DNA of 64,000 nt from Prorocentrum cordatum (GCA_963575745.1 CAUYUJ010001325.1:557989-621988); one strand, 5' to 3'. Shown: positions 40,285 through 52,519, numbered from the stretch's first letter. Program-made: numbers and translations. The notes: a model not told the origin generated them from the letters alone.

Positions 40285-41325
40285 TGATACGCAACATAAT
40301 TAATACCAATGAAAACAAGCAAATGGAGAGGGCACTGAAAGCGTGATCCACCACTCTCAGTAGAACCACCCGTACCGATCAGAAGGGGGGCCTTCTGCAA
40401 GAAGCCCCTCCTCAGAAGGGACCCGGGCCTCTTAGGAGGAAGACGCTACGTGAAACGATGCGAGCTGCCGTGCACAGAGCGAGGAGGTAAGCAGGGGAAG
40501 CTGCATCACCGACCTCGGCAAGGCCTGGACTGCACCTCCCAACGCCACCGCACGTAACACAGTGGAGGGGGTTGGGGGGGGTCGTCGTCGGGTGCACCCG
40601 CCCTCCGGAAAGCGGCACGGCCCGCCGCGATTCGCGGAACTGGAGGGGAAGAAAACGGCGACCATGACCAAGACTGAACGCGGAAACGTCGTGCCAATCT
40701 TGGTCACAGTCGATCCTGGTCAGCGTCGACTCGTGGATCATCCTTGCGAGTGGGAGACGGCCGACATGGACCATGACCAAGATCGGCACCGACATGATCC
40801 CGCGACATCTTGGTCATGGTCTCCGAGTTTATCTCCTCGACTAAAGTCGTGCAGATTCTGCCAGAAGCCAGCGGACACTTCGTTGTCTGAGCGCCAGCGC
40901 GAGCAGCGGGGCAGGAAGGCCCCGGGCCTTCCCCAGGGAGCGCTGCGTTGATGAGCCGAAGGGTCCGCCTGGTCGAGGTTCATAAAACAATGCCCGTGGC
41001 ACGTGGAGCAATGCCAGATCAACACGCAGCTCAATGGGTGCCTCCCCCAAACGTGTCAATCGAGCACGCAGGTAAGAAAACGAGCAACTCCGAACTGCCC
41101 AGGGGCCAACCAAACGAGCGCACATTTGCGGGATGCACACAGCCCCGTGTGGAAACTGTATGTGGAATGTAAACGTTGCACGTCCGATAGGGCGTGCACG
41201 AGGCGATACCAAAGAAAAGAAGATGGATGGGGAGGGGCTGGAGGAAAACGACGACGAAGAGGAAGGATGCTCAGAGAGGAGGGGAAAGATAATGTGTGTG
41301 AGGACGAGGGCGAGGACACAAAGAT
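40285..41325. other. No gene recognised; GACCATGACCAAGA words
   Basis: GACCATGACCAAGA occurs near 40663 and 40769, with the inverted form TCTTGGTCATGGTC near 40809. CCTTCTGCAAGAAG and TCAGAAGGGACC near 40390-40430 recall the CTTCTCAGAAG repeats. No domain-like frame. Confidence 0.45.
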
Positions 41326-41327
41326 GG

Positions 41328-41760
<433 letters not shown>

Positions 41761-41918
41761 GCCTCCTCTTCCTCCTTGTCGTGTTGCTCCCAGCTCCCCA
41801 TCCTCCCTCCTCTTTCTTCCCTCCTCCCCATGCTCTTCCTTCTCCGCCTCCTTCTACTAGAACTACTCGCCCCCTTCTTTCCAATCTTCGCACCCAGGCT
41901 GCAAATTCTACTGCTTTC

Positions 41919-44070
41919 CTAACGGCGGGGGGCTAAAGACTGGGCCCTGGTCGCTGTCGACTGGGCTGTGGCTACCGCCCTGGCTGGCTGTGACCTAGCC
42001 CTACCTGACGACACAGGTTTGCGACGATTCTGCTCAAACGGACTAACTTCGGTAAGAGCTGCGACTGCCCTGCCTGCCGCTGGAGACCAGGCTCTGGCTG
42101 CTGGCGGAGGCGGAGCTGGGCTGCTGCTGTCGCGGCGCAGGCGTTGCTGCTGTGCTGCCAGCGCTGGAGACTGGGCCCCGTCTGCCGCTGGCGGCGAAGC
42201 CAGGCTGTCGCCGTCGCGGAGCGGCAGCTGCTGGTCCTGCTGCGCGCCCGCCACGCTGGGCTGTGCCCAGCCGGCTGCTGTTGGCGGCTGGCGCGCCTCT
42301 TCTTCTTCCTCCTCCTCCTCCCCGTCCGCTTTCTCTTCCCCGGGTGACTGGCCTTTCTGTTGATCTGGGTTCGGGGGAGGAGCTGAGAGGGCTGCTGGAG
42401 GCCAGCGCGCCTCCTCCTCCTCCTCCCCCTCCCCGTCCTCGTTGTGCGCCCGCGGCCGCTGCTCCGTGTCCTCGTGCAGCAGCCCCTGGGGGCATCGAGG
42501 CTCCTGCGGACCCGGATCTGCCGGGAGGGCCGCGGGCACTTCTGCAGCTGGGGCCACGCCGTCGTCGATGTCGCGCTGCGGTGCCTCCTGCTTCGGCGGC
42601 CCCTGGGGGGCCTGCGGCACCGACGGTGCGTGGGGGCCTGCCGGAGCTGCATCCGCAGAGCTGCCGCCCTCGCCGAGCTGCCCTTCCTGCCGCTGCCCCC
42701 GTGGAGGCTGCTGCTCTGGCGCCTCTGCAGCCGAGGCCTCGGGGGGGCCTGCAGAGGGCGGCGCCGCAGCATCGCTGCCGCACGGCTGCCCCTCGTCCTG
42801 CTCCGCCAACGTCGCCTGTGTCGGGCCCAGGCCATCTCCGCCGTCGGGCCGCGGCTCCTCCTGGCGCGGCACGTGCAGCGCCGCAGCGGCAGGGACCTCG
42901 GGAGCCGAGGCTGCGCCGCCCGTGCCGTTGCCCTGCTGCCCCTCGGGGCCCTCCAGCTGTGGCTTCCGCGGCGACGACTGCCGCGGTTCCGCCGCCGCGG
43001 GCACCGCCTGGGGGGTACCCGCGCCGTCGCCGCCGTCTGGCCGCCGCTCCTCCAGCCGCTGCGCTGGCTGGCTGCTGCGGCTGCTGCTGCTGCTGCCGCT
43101 GCTGCTGCCACGGCTGCGGCTGCTGCTGCGGGCGGGCGGGCGCTGCTGCTGCGCCCGCGGCGCTGCTGCCGAGGGAGCGGGGCCGTCGCCGCTGCCCTGA
43201 CACGGCCCCTGCAGCTGCGCAGGCCCCGGCTGCGCAGGAGGCTGCTGCAGCGCTGGCGGCGACCCCGCTGCTTGCTCAGGGGAGCTGTCGGGCAGCCACC
43301 TCAGCCAGCAGCCTTCTCGGAACTGGCAGCGCCGCGGCCTTCTCGCCTTCGGGTCGACGTACACGCCCACGCCGTGCTGCTTGCCACCCAGCCACTGGCC
43401 TGTGTACGACCTGCCGTCGGGCCACGTAAACTTGCCGTCGCCAGCCTTGCGGTCCTCCGCGAAAGAGCCCTCGTAGGTGCGCCCGTCGGGCCAGCGCATG
43501 CTCCCCGCGCCGCTCATCTGGTTGCCCCGCCATTCGCCCTCGTAGACGCGGCCGTCCGCGAACGAGTAGGCGCCACTGCCCTCGAAACGATCGTCGACGA
43601 ACTGGCCAGTGAACGTGGACCCGTCGTAGCAGGCGAATCGCCCCTGGCCTGACTTCTTCCCCTCAGAGTAGGCGCCCCTGAAGAAGGACCCGTCCGCCCA
43701 GGTCTCCTGCCCGAGGCCGGCCTTCGCGTCCTGGCTCCACTCCCCGTCGTACGAGGAGCCGTCCGCGTGCTCGTACTTCCCCTTCCCGTCGGCCTTGTCT
43801 TCGCGCCACTGCCCCTCGTAGCGGTCCCCGTTGCTCTGCACGCACCTGCCGGCGCCGTGCGCCAAGCCGTCCCGCAGCTGCCCCTCGTAGGTGCTCCCGT
43901 CCAGCCTCACCACGGACCCATGGCCGTGCCAGACGCTGCCCAGCCACTGCCCCGAATAGACCACGCCGTCCTCCAGCGTCACCGCGGCACGCTCCTCGCA
44001 GCCGGGCGGGTCCATGGGCAGCGCCCCCTCCAGGCTGAGGGGGGGCACGGCGACCGCATACCTCTCCTCG
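41919..44070 (-). CDS. MORN-repeat protein with low-complexity tail
   Basis: Nine MORN repeats run from about 43958 to 43335: YSGQWLGSVWHGHGSV, YEGQLRDGLAHGAGRC, YEGQWREDKADGKGKY, YDGEWSQDAKAGLGQE, FRGAYSEGKKSGQGRF, FTGQFVDDRFEGSGAY, YEGEWRGNQMSGAGSM, YEGSFAEDRKAGDGKF and YTGQWLGGKQHGVGVY. MORN arrays usually bind membranes or partner proteins. A long Pro/Ala/Gln/Glu/Ser-rich, probably disordered tail runs to the stop at 41919. Because GC-rich DNA keeps other frames open there too, the tail is less certain. The likely start is the ATG at 44015 (MDPPGCEERAAVTLEDG). Alternatively the exon begins at 44070, after a splice-like CGTTGCTCCTCATCAG. The frame further upstream is repeat-derived. Confidence 0.85.
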
Positions 44071-44256
44071 CTGATGAGGAGCAACGAGAGGGGGGGACTG
44101 GCATAATTAGGGGGAGACGCATCGGCCTGGAATCGGCGACGCATCGCCGATAGATCGGCGATAGGCCCCTGGTAGTGAATCCGAACGTTCCTGGGCAGGT
44201 TGGGGCTGTCGAGCACCTATCGGCGATCCATGGGCGATTGGGGGTCGATGCACCGC
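44071..44256 (-). mobile_element. ATCGGCGAT element, copy 2 (introner-like)
   Basis: Same family as 34148-34322. Contains GCATCGGCCTGGAATCGGCG, ATCGCCGATAGATCGGCGAT, AGGCCCCTGGTAGTGAAT, and the far end GGGGGTCGATGCACC. On the minus strand it runs into pyrimidine-rich CGTTGCTCCTCATCAG directly before coding sequence of the MORN protein. Confidence 0.78.
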
Positions 44257-44362
44257 CCCCCATGCCCATCCCCCCCTATCATTGCCCCTGCGCTGAGGGG
44301 TGGCCGCAGCTCGTCCTGCGCCGCATCGCCGACGCAGGGGGCGCACCTGAAGTTGGCGGCGA

Positions 44363-44535
44363 GCGATGGGGGGAAGTGAGAAGGGGCGGGCCTTCTCAGA
44401 AAGCTCGGAAGTCCCCGGCCTCCTGAGAAGTTGTCGAAGCCTTACCCGACGACGCAGAACACTTCTCAGAAGGCGCGAGGGCTTCTGAGAAGTCTCGCCG
44501 CCTTCTGAGAAGGCCTTCTCCTTCTCATTTCCAGT
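44363..44535 (-). mobile_element. CTTCTCAGAAG element, copy 2
   Basis: Same family as 35342-35525: GGGAAGTGAGAAGGGGCGGG, then CCTTCTCAGAAAGCTCGGAA, CACTTCTCAGAAGGCGCGAG, GGCTTCTGAGAAG and CTGAGAAGGCCTTCTCC. It sits about 107 bases from the ATCGGCGAT element; at the kinase-like gene the gap is about 1 kb. Confidence 0.78.
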
Positions 44536-44760
44536 AGAGCCCTGAATCGAATCGACAAGTCGGATGGGCGATCGACATGAACTGGATCGACGGATATCGA
44601 CCGGCAGCCGAGTCGGGAAAAATCGAATCGGCAGACATCGGCAGGCTTGAAGGCCTCCAGTGAGAAACCAGATTCCAGATCGGAATCCGCAATCGAATCG
44701 AATTGGAATCGGAATCCATCGAAATCGAATCGAATCGAACCGGCGGTATCGGAATGAGCC
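44536..44760. repeat. AATCG/GATCG-rich minisatellite
   Basis: Many AATCG, GAATCGAATCG and GGAATC words over about 220 bases (for example AATCGAATCGAATTGGAATC near 44691). No gene. Confidence 0.75.
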
Positions 44761-44761
44761 T

Positions 44762-45450
44762 TGCCTGATGGGCCCATTTCCCACCACCACTACCATAGGT
44801 AGGAGAGGGAGGAGGAGGAGGAGGAGGAGGAGGAGGAGGAGGAGGAGGAGGAGGAGAAGGAGGAGGAGGAGGAGGAGGAGGAGGAGGAGGAGGAGCTCCT
44901 CATCCCCCTCCCTCCCCCGTCCTACCTCTGGTAGCGGTGGTGGGTGGAACGTCTGCCCACCACTGCACTTCCCCCCATTCGCCCGCCGCTGCTGAAGGCA
45001 TCCAGCAGCATGCGGCGCCCTTCCCGCGGGCGAGGCGCCTGGCCCCGCCGGCGCACGGGCGCCGGGCGCGAGGGCGCGGTGCCACGGCTGCGGGCGCCAT
45101 CGCCCGAGCAGAGGGCCGTGCTCGGGCCGGCACGAGCGGCGATGGGAGTACGGTGGGGGGATTTGAGGGGCGAATGCTCCACCACCACCAACACCACCAG
45201 ATGCAGGCCGGGGGAGAAGGGAGGATGAGGAGGTCCTCCTCCTCCTCCTCCTCCTCCTCCTCCTCCTCCTCCTCCGCCTCCTCCTCCTCCTCCTCCTCCT
45301 CCTCCTCCTCCTCCTCTTCCTCCTCCTCCCCCTGTCCTCGTCCTCCTCCTGCTCCTCCTCTTCCTCCTCCTCCTCCTCCTCCTGCTCCTCCTACTCCTAC
45401 TCCCTCTCCTACATATGGTAGTGGTGGTGGGAAATGGGCCCATCAGAATT
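44762..45450. mobile_element. 0.69 kb foldback with (AGG)n/(CCT)n arms
   Basis: CTGATGGGCCCATTTCCCAC at 44766 is matched by GTGGGAAATGGGCCCATCAG near 45427. CACCACTACCATA/TATGGTAGTGGTG extends the pairing. Inside, (GGA)n at 44803-44895 faces (TCC)n at 45236-45415, so the whole unit can fold into a long hairpin. The centre (44900-45230) is GC-rich and shows no gene. Confidence 0.8.
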
Positions 45451-45610
45451 GGATCAGGAACCCTTAGATAAGGAATCCAGGGTCTTGAGGCCGCTGGAAC
45501 TCCAATCGAGGCGTGGCCATAGATGTCACCGCCGCCCTCATCAGATGAGGAATCCTCCATGGTCTGCAGCATCCTGGGCGCATTCCTGAACCAACGCCCC
45601 GACCCAGGGA
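45446..45610. repeat. Dispersed repeat (relative at 49957-50105)
   Basis: Shared order: ATCAGGAACC, AAGGAATCC[AG]GGGT, ACTCCAATCGAGGC/ACCAACTGAGGC, TTGGCCA-like, TCACCGC[CT]GCCCTCATCAGA, GAGGAATCC and ACCAACGCCCCGA. About 150 bases, no inverted ends. Confidence 0.72.
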
Positions 45611-46490
45611 AGCCCAGCGGGAGCCGAAGGGAAGCTTCGACGGGCCTCTCCAGGAGGCTCCGGACAGCTCGAAAGCCCCGAAAAGCACACATGGCCCGTT
45701 CAGGAAACCCTGAATTGGCGGCGCGCACAGTGGGGTGGAGGGAGGGGGGTGCGCCGGCCTTACATCTATAGATTCGGCCCGCGCCTTCTAAGAAACAGGG
45801 GTGCTTCTAAGAAGCCCTCCCCCCATCCCCCCTCTGCGCGTGGCTGACTGAACACGAACATGTTGCCATCTCTAGGAGGGCCGATGTTTGCTTCCGCCAG
45901 CTTCCGCCGGCCCTTCGCCTGCGAAGGTGCACCGCTTTACTCCCGCCGCCCTCCCGCCACCCTTTCCGCCGAGGAAGAGATGCCAACTCCTTCGACCCTC
46001 CGAGGCGAAGCCGTTTCTGGAGCGCCCCCTCGTGGAGACGAGAAGAGCCCCGCACGGCCCCGAGAGAGGCCCCGAGGAGGCTCCGCGGCCCGAGGAGCCC
46101 CCAAGACGGCCACGAGAGCGCCCACGAAGGCCCCCGGGAGTTGGAGGTCGTGGGGGGGGCAGCATTGCTTCCAGGGCCAGATCCCAATGCGCTCGGCCGG
46201 CGCGCTTGATCCGGCAGAAGCACTCCCTGCGACCCCCATCGCGAGAAGCTCTGATCCCAGGATTGCCCTTACCGACGCTTGGGCTGCTCAATTTTGCCTT
46301 CACCCTACGAGCATTCCCCCCTCCTCCGTCGCCCCAGAGACACAGATCGCGCTCGCTGCTCCTCAGCGAGCCTCCACCCGGGAGGGCCCCAATAGTTGCC
46401 GCCGCCCCAAAACAACTCTTGTGCGGGCACGGGCGCGTCGAGGCCACAGCACAGCCATGCCACGGCCCACGAGGCGCCCCGCACGAGAGA
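45611..46490. other. No gene recognised; foldback relative at 45731-45830
   Basis: 45731-45830 is the second copy of the small foldback at 18735-18862. The rest is GC-rich DNA with CCCCCAAGACGGCC-type minisatellite text near 46050-46140. Frames of up to several hundred codons are open here but carry no domain. Confidence 0.5.
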
Positions 46491-46497
46491 TCCGCGC

Positions 46498-46720
46498 GCC
46501 CTCCCTCCTCGCCTCCCTCCCTCCCTTCCTCCCTCCCCCTGTCGGCCCTCCTCCCTCCTCCCTCCTCCCCCTGTCGAACCCTCCCTCCCTCCTCGCCTCC
46601 CTCCCTCCTCCCCCTGTCATCCCTCCCTCCCTCCTCGCCTCCCTCCCTCCTCGCCTCCCTCCCTCCTCCCTCCCTCCCCGCAGCCTCCCTCCCCGTCGTC
46701 CCCACCCCGACCCACCGCCT
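46498..46720. repeat. (TCCC)n pyrimidine tract
   Basis: CTCCC/CTCG units repeated over about 200 bases. Confidence 0.88.
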
Positions 46721-46982
46721 CCTCCCCGCGAGCTGCAACTGGCGAGCGGCGTGTCAGGTCAGGGGGCAGCCCTCCAGAGCCGGCCCCCTTCGCCTCTGCG
46801 CTGCCGCTGCCTCCCTCGGCAGCGAGGCTGTGCAGGAGCGTGCCTAGACGGCGAGCAGCCGATTCTGCGACCGCCACGCAGGCAACACCAACCACGTCGA
46901 CACTTTCTCAGCTCGCTCGCGCTCACATGGCTTCATGACTGTTATCGCGCGCAGGACGGAGACAGGGAAGAGGAGCCACAGG
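46721..46982. other. No gene recognised
   Basis: Short GC-rich interval before the SINE-like repeat. Confidence 0.4.
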
Positions 46983-47150
46983 GGAAACCAAAAGGTACCG
47001 ATGCAGCTACTCCCTGGACCTCTCCTGGGGTGCGCTCTGACCAGAATTGCGAGGCGAATACAGCGGTGGCGACGAGGGCCTCCCAGGAGGTAAAAGAGAG
47101 AGAGAGAGAGAGAAAAAAAAAAAAAAAAAAAACAAAAAAAAAAAAAAACG
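46983..47150 (+). mobile_element. SINE-like repeat, copy 2, with poly(A) tail
   Basis: Matches 20797-20905 over about 110 bases (GAAACCAAAAGGTACCGATG through GAGGGCCTCCCAGGAGGT). It is followed by (GA)n and then about 35 A residues broken by one C (47113-47148). The A-tail directly after the shared unit is what a retroposed short element would show. Confidence 0.65.
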
Positions 47151-47384
47151 GGTGCAGGGTAGAGGTACGGGTACCTTTTCCTCCTCGAAGTCTCTCCATA
47201 CCCGCCTCAAACCCGACCCAGGACCTTATCCAGGAGCCATCCTGTCAGCGTGCTTGCGCCCGACCACAAAGCGGGACGGCGCGGGCCCTCCCGGCCGGCG
47301 GCCAGAAAAACTTTCCTCTCCGCCTGCAGACAAGCAAGACCGTGGGACTCCACGGTGGCCCGGGGAGGTGGTTCCGCCCGCTCT

Positions 47385-47654
47385 CATCCCTCCTCGTCCA
47401 TCTCCATCTCCTCCTCCTCCTCCTCCTCCTCCTCCTCCTCCTCCTTCTCCTCCTCCTCCTCCTCCTCCTCCAACTCCTCCTCCTCCTCCTCCTCCGCCTC
47501 CTCCTCCTCCTCCTCCTCCCTCTCCTCCTCCTCCTCCTCCTCCTCCTCCTCCTCCTCCTCCTCCTCCTCCTCCTCCTCCATCTCCATCTCCTCCTCCTCC
47601 TCCTCTCTCCTCCTCCTCCTCCTCCCTCCTCCTCCTCCTCCTCCTCCTCCTCCT

Positions 47655-47722
<68 letters not shown>

Positions 47723-48378
47723 TTACTACTACTACCTACTAACTACTACTACTACTCTACTACCTACTACTCCTACTCTCTCCTCCTCCTCCTCCTCCTC
47801 CTCCTCCTCCTCCTCCTCCTCCTCCTCCTCCTCCTCCTCCTCCTCCTCCTCCTCCTCCTCTCCTCCTCCTCCTCCTCCTCCTCCTCCCCCTCCTCCCTCC
47901 TCCCTCCTCCTCCTCCTCCTCCTCCTCTCCTCCTCCCTCCCTACCCTCCCTCCTCCCTCCCTCCCCCTCCCTCCCTCCCTGCCTCCCCTCCCTGCCTCCC
48001 TGCCTCCCCTCCCTGCCTCCCTGCCTCCTGCCTCCCTGCCTCCCTGCTCCCTCCCTCCCCTCCCTCCCTCCCTCCCTCCCTCCCTCCCCCTCCCTCCTCC
48101 TTCCTCCCCCTCCCTCTTCCCCTCCTCCCTCCTCCTCCCTCCTCCCTCCTCCCTCCTCCTCCTCCCCTCCTCCTCCTCCTCCTCCCTCCTCCCTCCTCCC
48201 TCCTCCTCCTCCTCCCTCCTCCTCCTCCTCTCCTCCTCCTCCTCCCTCCTCCTCTCCTCCTCCTCTTCCTCCTACTCTCCCTCCCTCCTCCTCCTCCTAC
48301 TCCTCCCTACTCTCCTCCTCTTCTCCTCCTCCTCCTCCTCCTCCTCCTCCTCCTCCTCCTCCTCCTCCTCCTCCTCCG
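47385..48378. repeat. ~1 kb polypyrimidine tract with (CTA)n core
   Basis: TCC triplets from 47395, (CTA)n at about 47655-47765, then TCC, TCCC and TGCCTCCC units to 48378. It is almost free of G on the plus strand. The longest asymmetrical tract in the window. Long Leu, Ser and Pro frames crossing it are not genes. Confidence 0.95.
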
Positions 48379-48604
48379 TGTTTGCGCCCGCCCGGTCTCC
48401 TTTGGCGGTGTACAGGTTGAATGGGCCTGGCTTACCCTTGAGCGTGTACCTGCAGGAGAGATCAACGACGGGAGGGCTCGCCCGCGCAACAAAGGACGAT
48501 GAGGAGGACGACATCTGGTCCCTGGAGGTCCCTTTGAGGCCCCCAGAAGCCCCTGGGATCCGAGAAGGATCCCCAATGTCGCAAAATCAAACTCGAAGCC
48601 TCGA

Positions 48605-49300
<696 letters not shown>

Positions 49301-49399
49301 GGCGGTGTCGTCGGCGGCGGCAGTGGCGATATCGCGCTGGGTACCAGCCCCAGAGGAGCGAGGTGCCCTCGGATCGGTGCAGGCCCTGGCGGGAAGCGG

Positions 49400-49860
49400 G
49401 CTTCGAACGGAGGGGGCGGACGGAGAGGGAGGGGAGGGGGCGAGGAGGGGGGGGGAGGAAGGGGGAGGGGGGGGAGGGACGGACGGGGGGAGGAGAGGGA
49501 GAGAGAAGGGGGGATAGGGCGAGGGAGAAGGAGAAGGGGGGGGAGGAGAAGGAGGAGACGGGGGGAGGGGGCGAGGAGGGAAGGAGGATGAGGGGGAGGG
49601 AGGGAGGAGGAGAGGGAGGGGGGGACGTGCAGGAGGAGAGGGGGGGAGGGGGCGGCAAGGGAGGGAGGGAGGAGCGAGGGGCAGGGCGGAGGGAGGAGGA
49701 GACGGAGAGAGGGGACAGGGGGAGGAGAGGAAGGGAGGGAGGGGGGGGGCGGGGAGTGGGCGGGAGGGGGGCGGGGAGGGGCGAGGAAGGGCGGGGAGGG
49801 GGGGAGGGGGCGGGGGGGGCGGGGAGGGGCGGGGAGGGGGCGGGAAGTGGGGGGGAACGG
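49400..49860. repeat. G-rich purine tract
   Basis: GGGGAGGGGCGGGG-like irregular units over 450 bases with many G4 runs. Consistent with G-quadruplex potential on the plus strand. Confidence 0.9.
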
Positions 49861-49956
49861 TGCTTGACGAAAAAATCGGCGCCTGCAGCGACCTTCTCCC
49901 CGCGGCCCCTCCCTCTTATCCGCAACTGCTGGGGCTAAGGTGCGGTGAGGGCATGG

Positions 49957-50105
49957 CATCAGGAACCGCTGGACAAGGAATCCGGGGTGCGGAAGACAGT
50001 GGACCACCAACTGAGGCTTGGCCACGAGTCTCTATCACCGCTGCCCTCATCAGATAAGGAATCCCCCAGGGCCCGAAGCCCGACCAACGCCCCGAACGCG
50101 TTGGG
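49957..50105. repeat. Dispersed repeat, copy 2 of 45446-45610
   Basis: See the phrases listed for 45446. Followed by an unassigned C/G-run region to 50288. Confidence 0.7.
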
Positions 50106-50288
50106 CGTGGCTTAATGGGGGGGTCAAAAATGGGGGGGTCAGAAAAGGTCCCCTTTCGTGCCCCTTTCGGGCCCCTCCAGAGCCCCAGGGGGCGCGTTTA
50201 GGTACCGTTTGGGTACCTTTTCGGACCACCCTCGCCGCCCCCCCTATTTATGACCCCCCCATTACGCAGCGCCCAAACGCGGGGGGGG

Positions 50289-50462
50289 GGGCTGGCTCCG
50301 GGGGGGGTATGGGTGGAACATCGAGCTGGAATCGGCGATTCATCGCCGATGGATCGGCGACAGGCCCCCGATAACGTAACTTCGCACGGTCCGACTGGGC
50401 GGGCTGGGCTCTCGGGCCCACACTCGGCGGCGCACGGGCGATGGGGGGTCGATGCATATCCC
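50289..50462. mobile_element. ATCGGCGAT element, copy 3
   Basis: GAGCTGGAATCGGCGATTCA, ATCGCCGATGGATCGGCGAC, AGGCCCCCGATAACG and the far end GGGGGGTCGATGCATATCC match copies 1 and 2. Here the near end runs into G-runs rather than a coding exon, so no splice role is visible. Confidence 0.75.
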
Positions 50463-50554
50463 CCCCCCTCCTCCTGCGCAGATCCCCCCCAAAGGTTGCG
50501 CCGAAGAGGAGGGAGGGATCAAGACCACCTCGCGCCGCAAAAAAATAGCCCGGC

Positions 50555-51110
50555 GCGAAGGACCCAACCATATGCAGTCGTGATTACAGCAATTGTGAAT
50601 ATCTTCTTCGGTGGCGCTCCCTATGGAGCCACGAACCCTGTGAGGGATGTGCCGAAATGGGTGCGGCGGACGCATGTGGACGGTGGCACTGGGGCCTTCG
50701 GTGGAGCTCCCGAAGGGGCCACGAAACGTGTGAGGGGGGTGCCGCAATGGGTGTGGAGGACGCATGCGGGCGGTGGCACTGGAGCCTTCGGTGGAGCTCC
50801 CTATGGGGCCGCGAAACGTGTGAGGGGTGTGCCGAAATGGGTGTGGAGTGCGGATACGGGCGCTGGCACTGGAGCGTTCGGTGGAGCTCCCTATGGGGCC
50901 ACGAAACGTGTGAGAGGTGTGCCGGCATGGGTGTGGAGTGACGATAACGGCGATGATGATGGCGATGATGGTGATGATGACGATGATGCTGATGATGCTG
51001 ATGATGATGCTGATGATGCGAAGAGGGGGGAGGGGGAGGAGGAGAGGAGACGCGGGGCGCTGTCTCTTCAAAACAAAGACCCGACACCACAGGATGGTTG
51101 GAAAAACCAC
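50555..51110. repeat. Inverted relative of the 78-bp satellite element
   Basis: On the plus strand, GGTGGAGCTCCC[TG]ATGGGGC units (about 4.5 copies, 50605-50945) are the reverse complement of the array at 30.8-33.1 kb. Both flanks are shared too: AGGACCCAACCATATGC at 50560 corresponds to the array's right flank, and ACACCACAGGATGGTTGG near 51085 to its left flank. A (GAT)n tract (50940-51020) sits between last unit and flank. Confidence 0.88.
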
Positions 51111-51599
51111 GGCGGAAGGCCTTGGGTCATTTCCGACCTCCGAGGGCATTCCGGCGCTTCTCGACGGCCCCGGGGCCTGGTGAGGGCTCTCAGAGGCCGA
51201 AGGCCTGCGAAGGACGACGAGACGAAGTGGGTGTCTCGGGGGCGGCCAAGAGGGGGGCGTCCAAGAGGAGGGGGAGGGCGCAATCATGGCGGGCGGCACG
51301 CGCGCGGCCCGGGGGGAGGCTGGGGACGTGTTGCGATAAGAAGACGCGCCATGAGATCTGGGGAAACACCACGGACCCCGCCATGATATCCACCGCACCC
51401 CGGTCATCACCCGAGTTTCCGGCCTTGTCGCCCTTCCGCAGCGAGGACACCACCCCGCCAGGGCCGAACGTCTCGGCGATGACGCTGTTGACGTTGCCGA
51501 ACGGCCGGTTCTCCGCCGCCGCGGCGCTCGAGCTCACGCCGAGGAGGGCCTGCTCACTCTCGTAGAGCAGGAGGTCCTCGAGGGCAGATTCGCCGACTG
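51111..51599. repeat. Contains dispersed repeat 51235-51413 (copy of 11325-11520)
   Basis: 51235-51413 matches 11325-11520. The remainder (51414-51599) has no recognised feature. Confidence 0.7.
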
Positions 51600-51614
51600 G
51601 AAGACGACGACGAG

Positions 51615-51656
<42 letters not shown>

Positions 51657-51970
51657 CACGACGACGACGACGATGCAGAACGCATACGCCTGGCCCTACG
51701 ACGAGGACGGCCCTACGACGGCTGGACGACGGTGAGCAGGAGAACTGGGAGACGGCGAAGACGACGGCGGCCAAACCACGCCAGACGAAAACGATTATGA
51801 CAACGACGACCAGACGACGTCCGGGCGACGACGACGACGACGACGAAGACGAAGAAGGCGATGACCGACGACGACCGACGACGACCAGACGACAACCAGA
51901 CGACGGCCAGACGACAGCGACGAGAGCGCCGACGGTGGCCACGACGACGACGCTGGCGACCGAGGGCGAC
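51600..51970. repeat. (ACG)n-rich stretches
   Basis: (ACG)n at about 51604-51672, then ACGACC/ACGAAG-rich imperfect DNA to 51970 with CAGACGACGG words. Low-complexity frames only. Confidence 0.82.
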
Positions 51971-52519
51971 GACGCCACCTTGAAGGTGGACAGCAGGTTC
52001 GACGACGAGGAGCCCTGCGCCAGCTCCGGGTTGTTCCAGCAGGCGCCCGCGAGCTCGAGGCGCATGGCGCCAAACTCCTAGCGGGGAGGGGAGGGGAATG
52101 GAGCGGGCCTGCTCCCACTCCTCCTGCGAACGCAAGGAAAATCGAGACACACCCCCTGACGCACTTTTCACCACGAGCGCCGAGAGCTCCTCCTCCTCCT
52201 CCTCCTCCTCCTCCTCCTCCTCCTTCTCATCTCCTTTCCCTATAATACAGCCAAGCTGCTATTATTGAGGAGCGCCAGAGAAGGAACGTAGCCTTTCTCT
52301 GCCCCGAAGGCGCCTGAGCCCTCGAGGAGCGTAAGAGGAACAACCATGGAAGGATCTGAGGATCAGCGGGTCATGTCCGAACCCGACCTGTTCCTCGTTT
52401 CAGCGTCTTGGCTGTCACCCGTCCCTATCGCACCACCAGACGTGCCCGTAGGCCAGGCCAGGCATCTTGCTTGAGACTTCACTGCCAAGCATCACCCCGA
52501 AGCTTGGATCCCCTAACAA
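51971..52519. other. No gene recognised
   Basis: Includes a short (TCC)n tract at 52187-52228 and a GC-balanced stretch with no domain-like frame. Confidence 0.45.

Noticed and set aside
49400-49860. rRNA or structural RNA gene in the G-rich tract
   Set aside because: Only irregular G/A runs; no known RNA motif.
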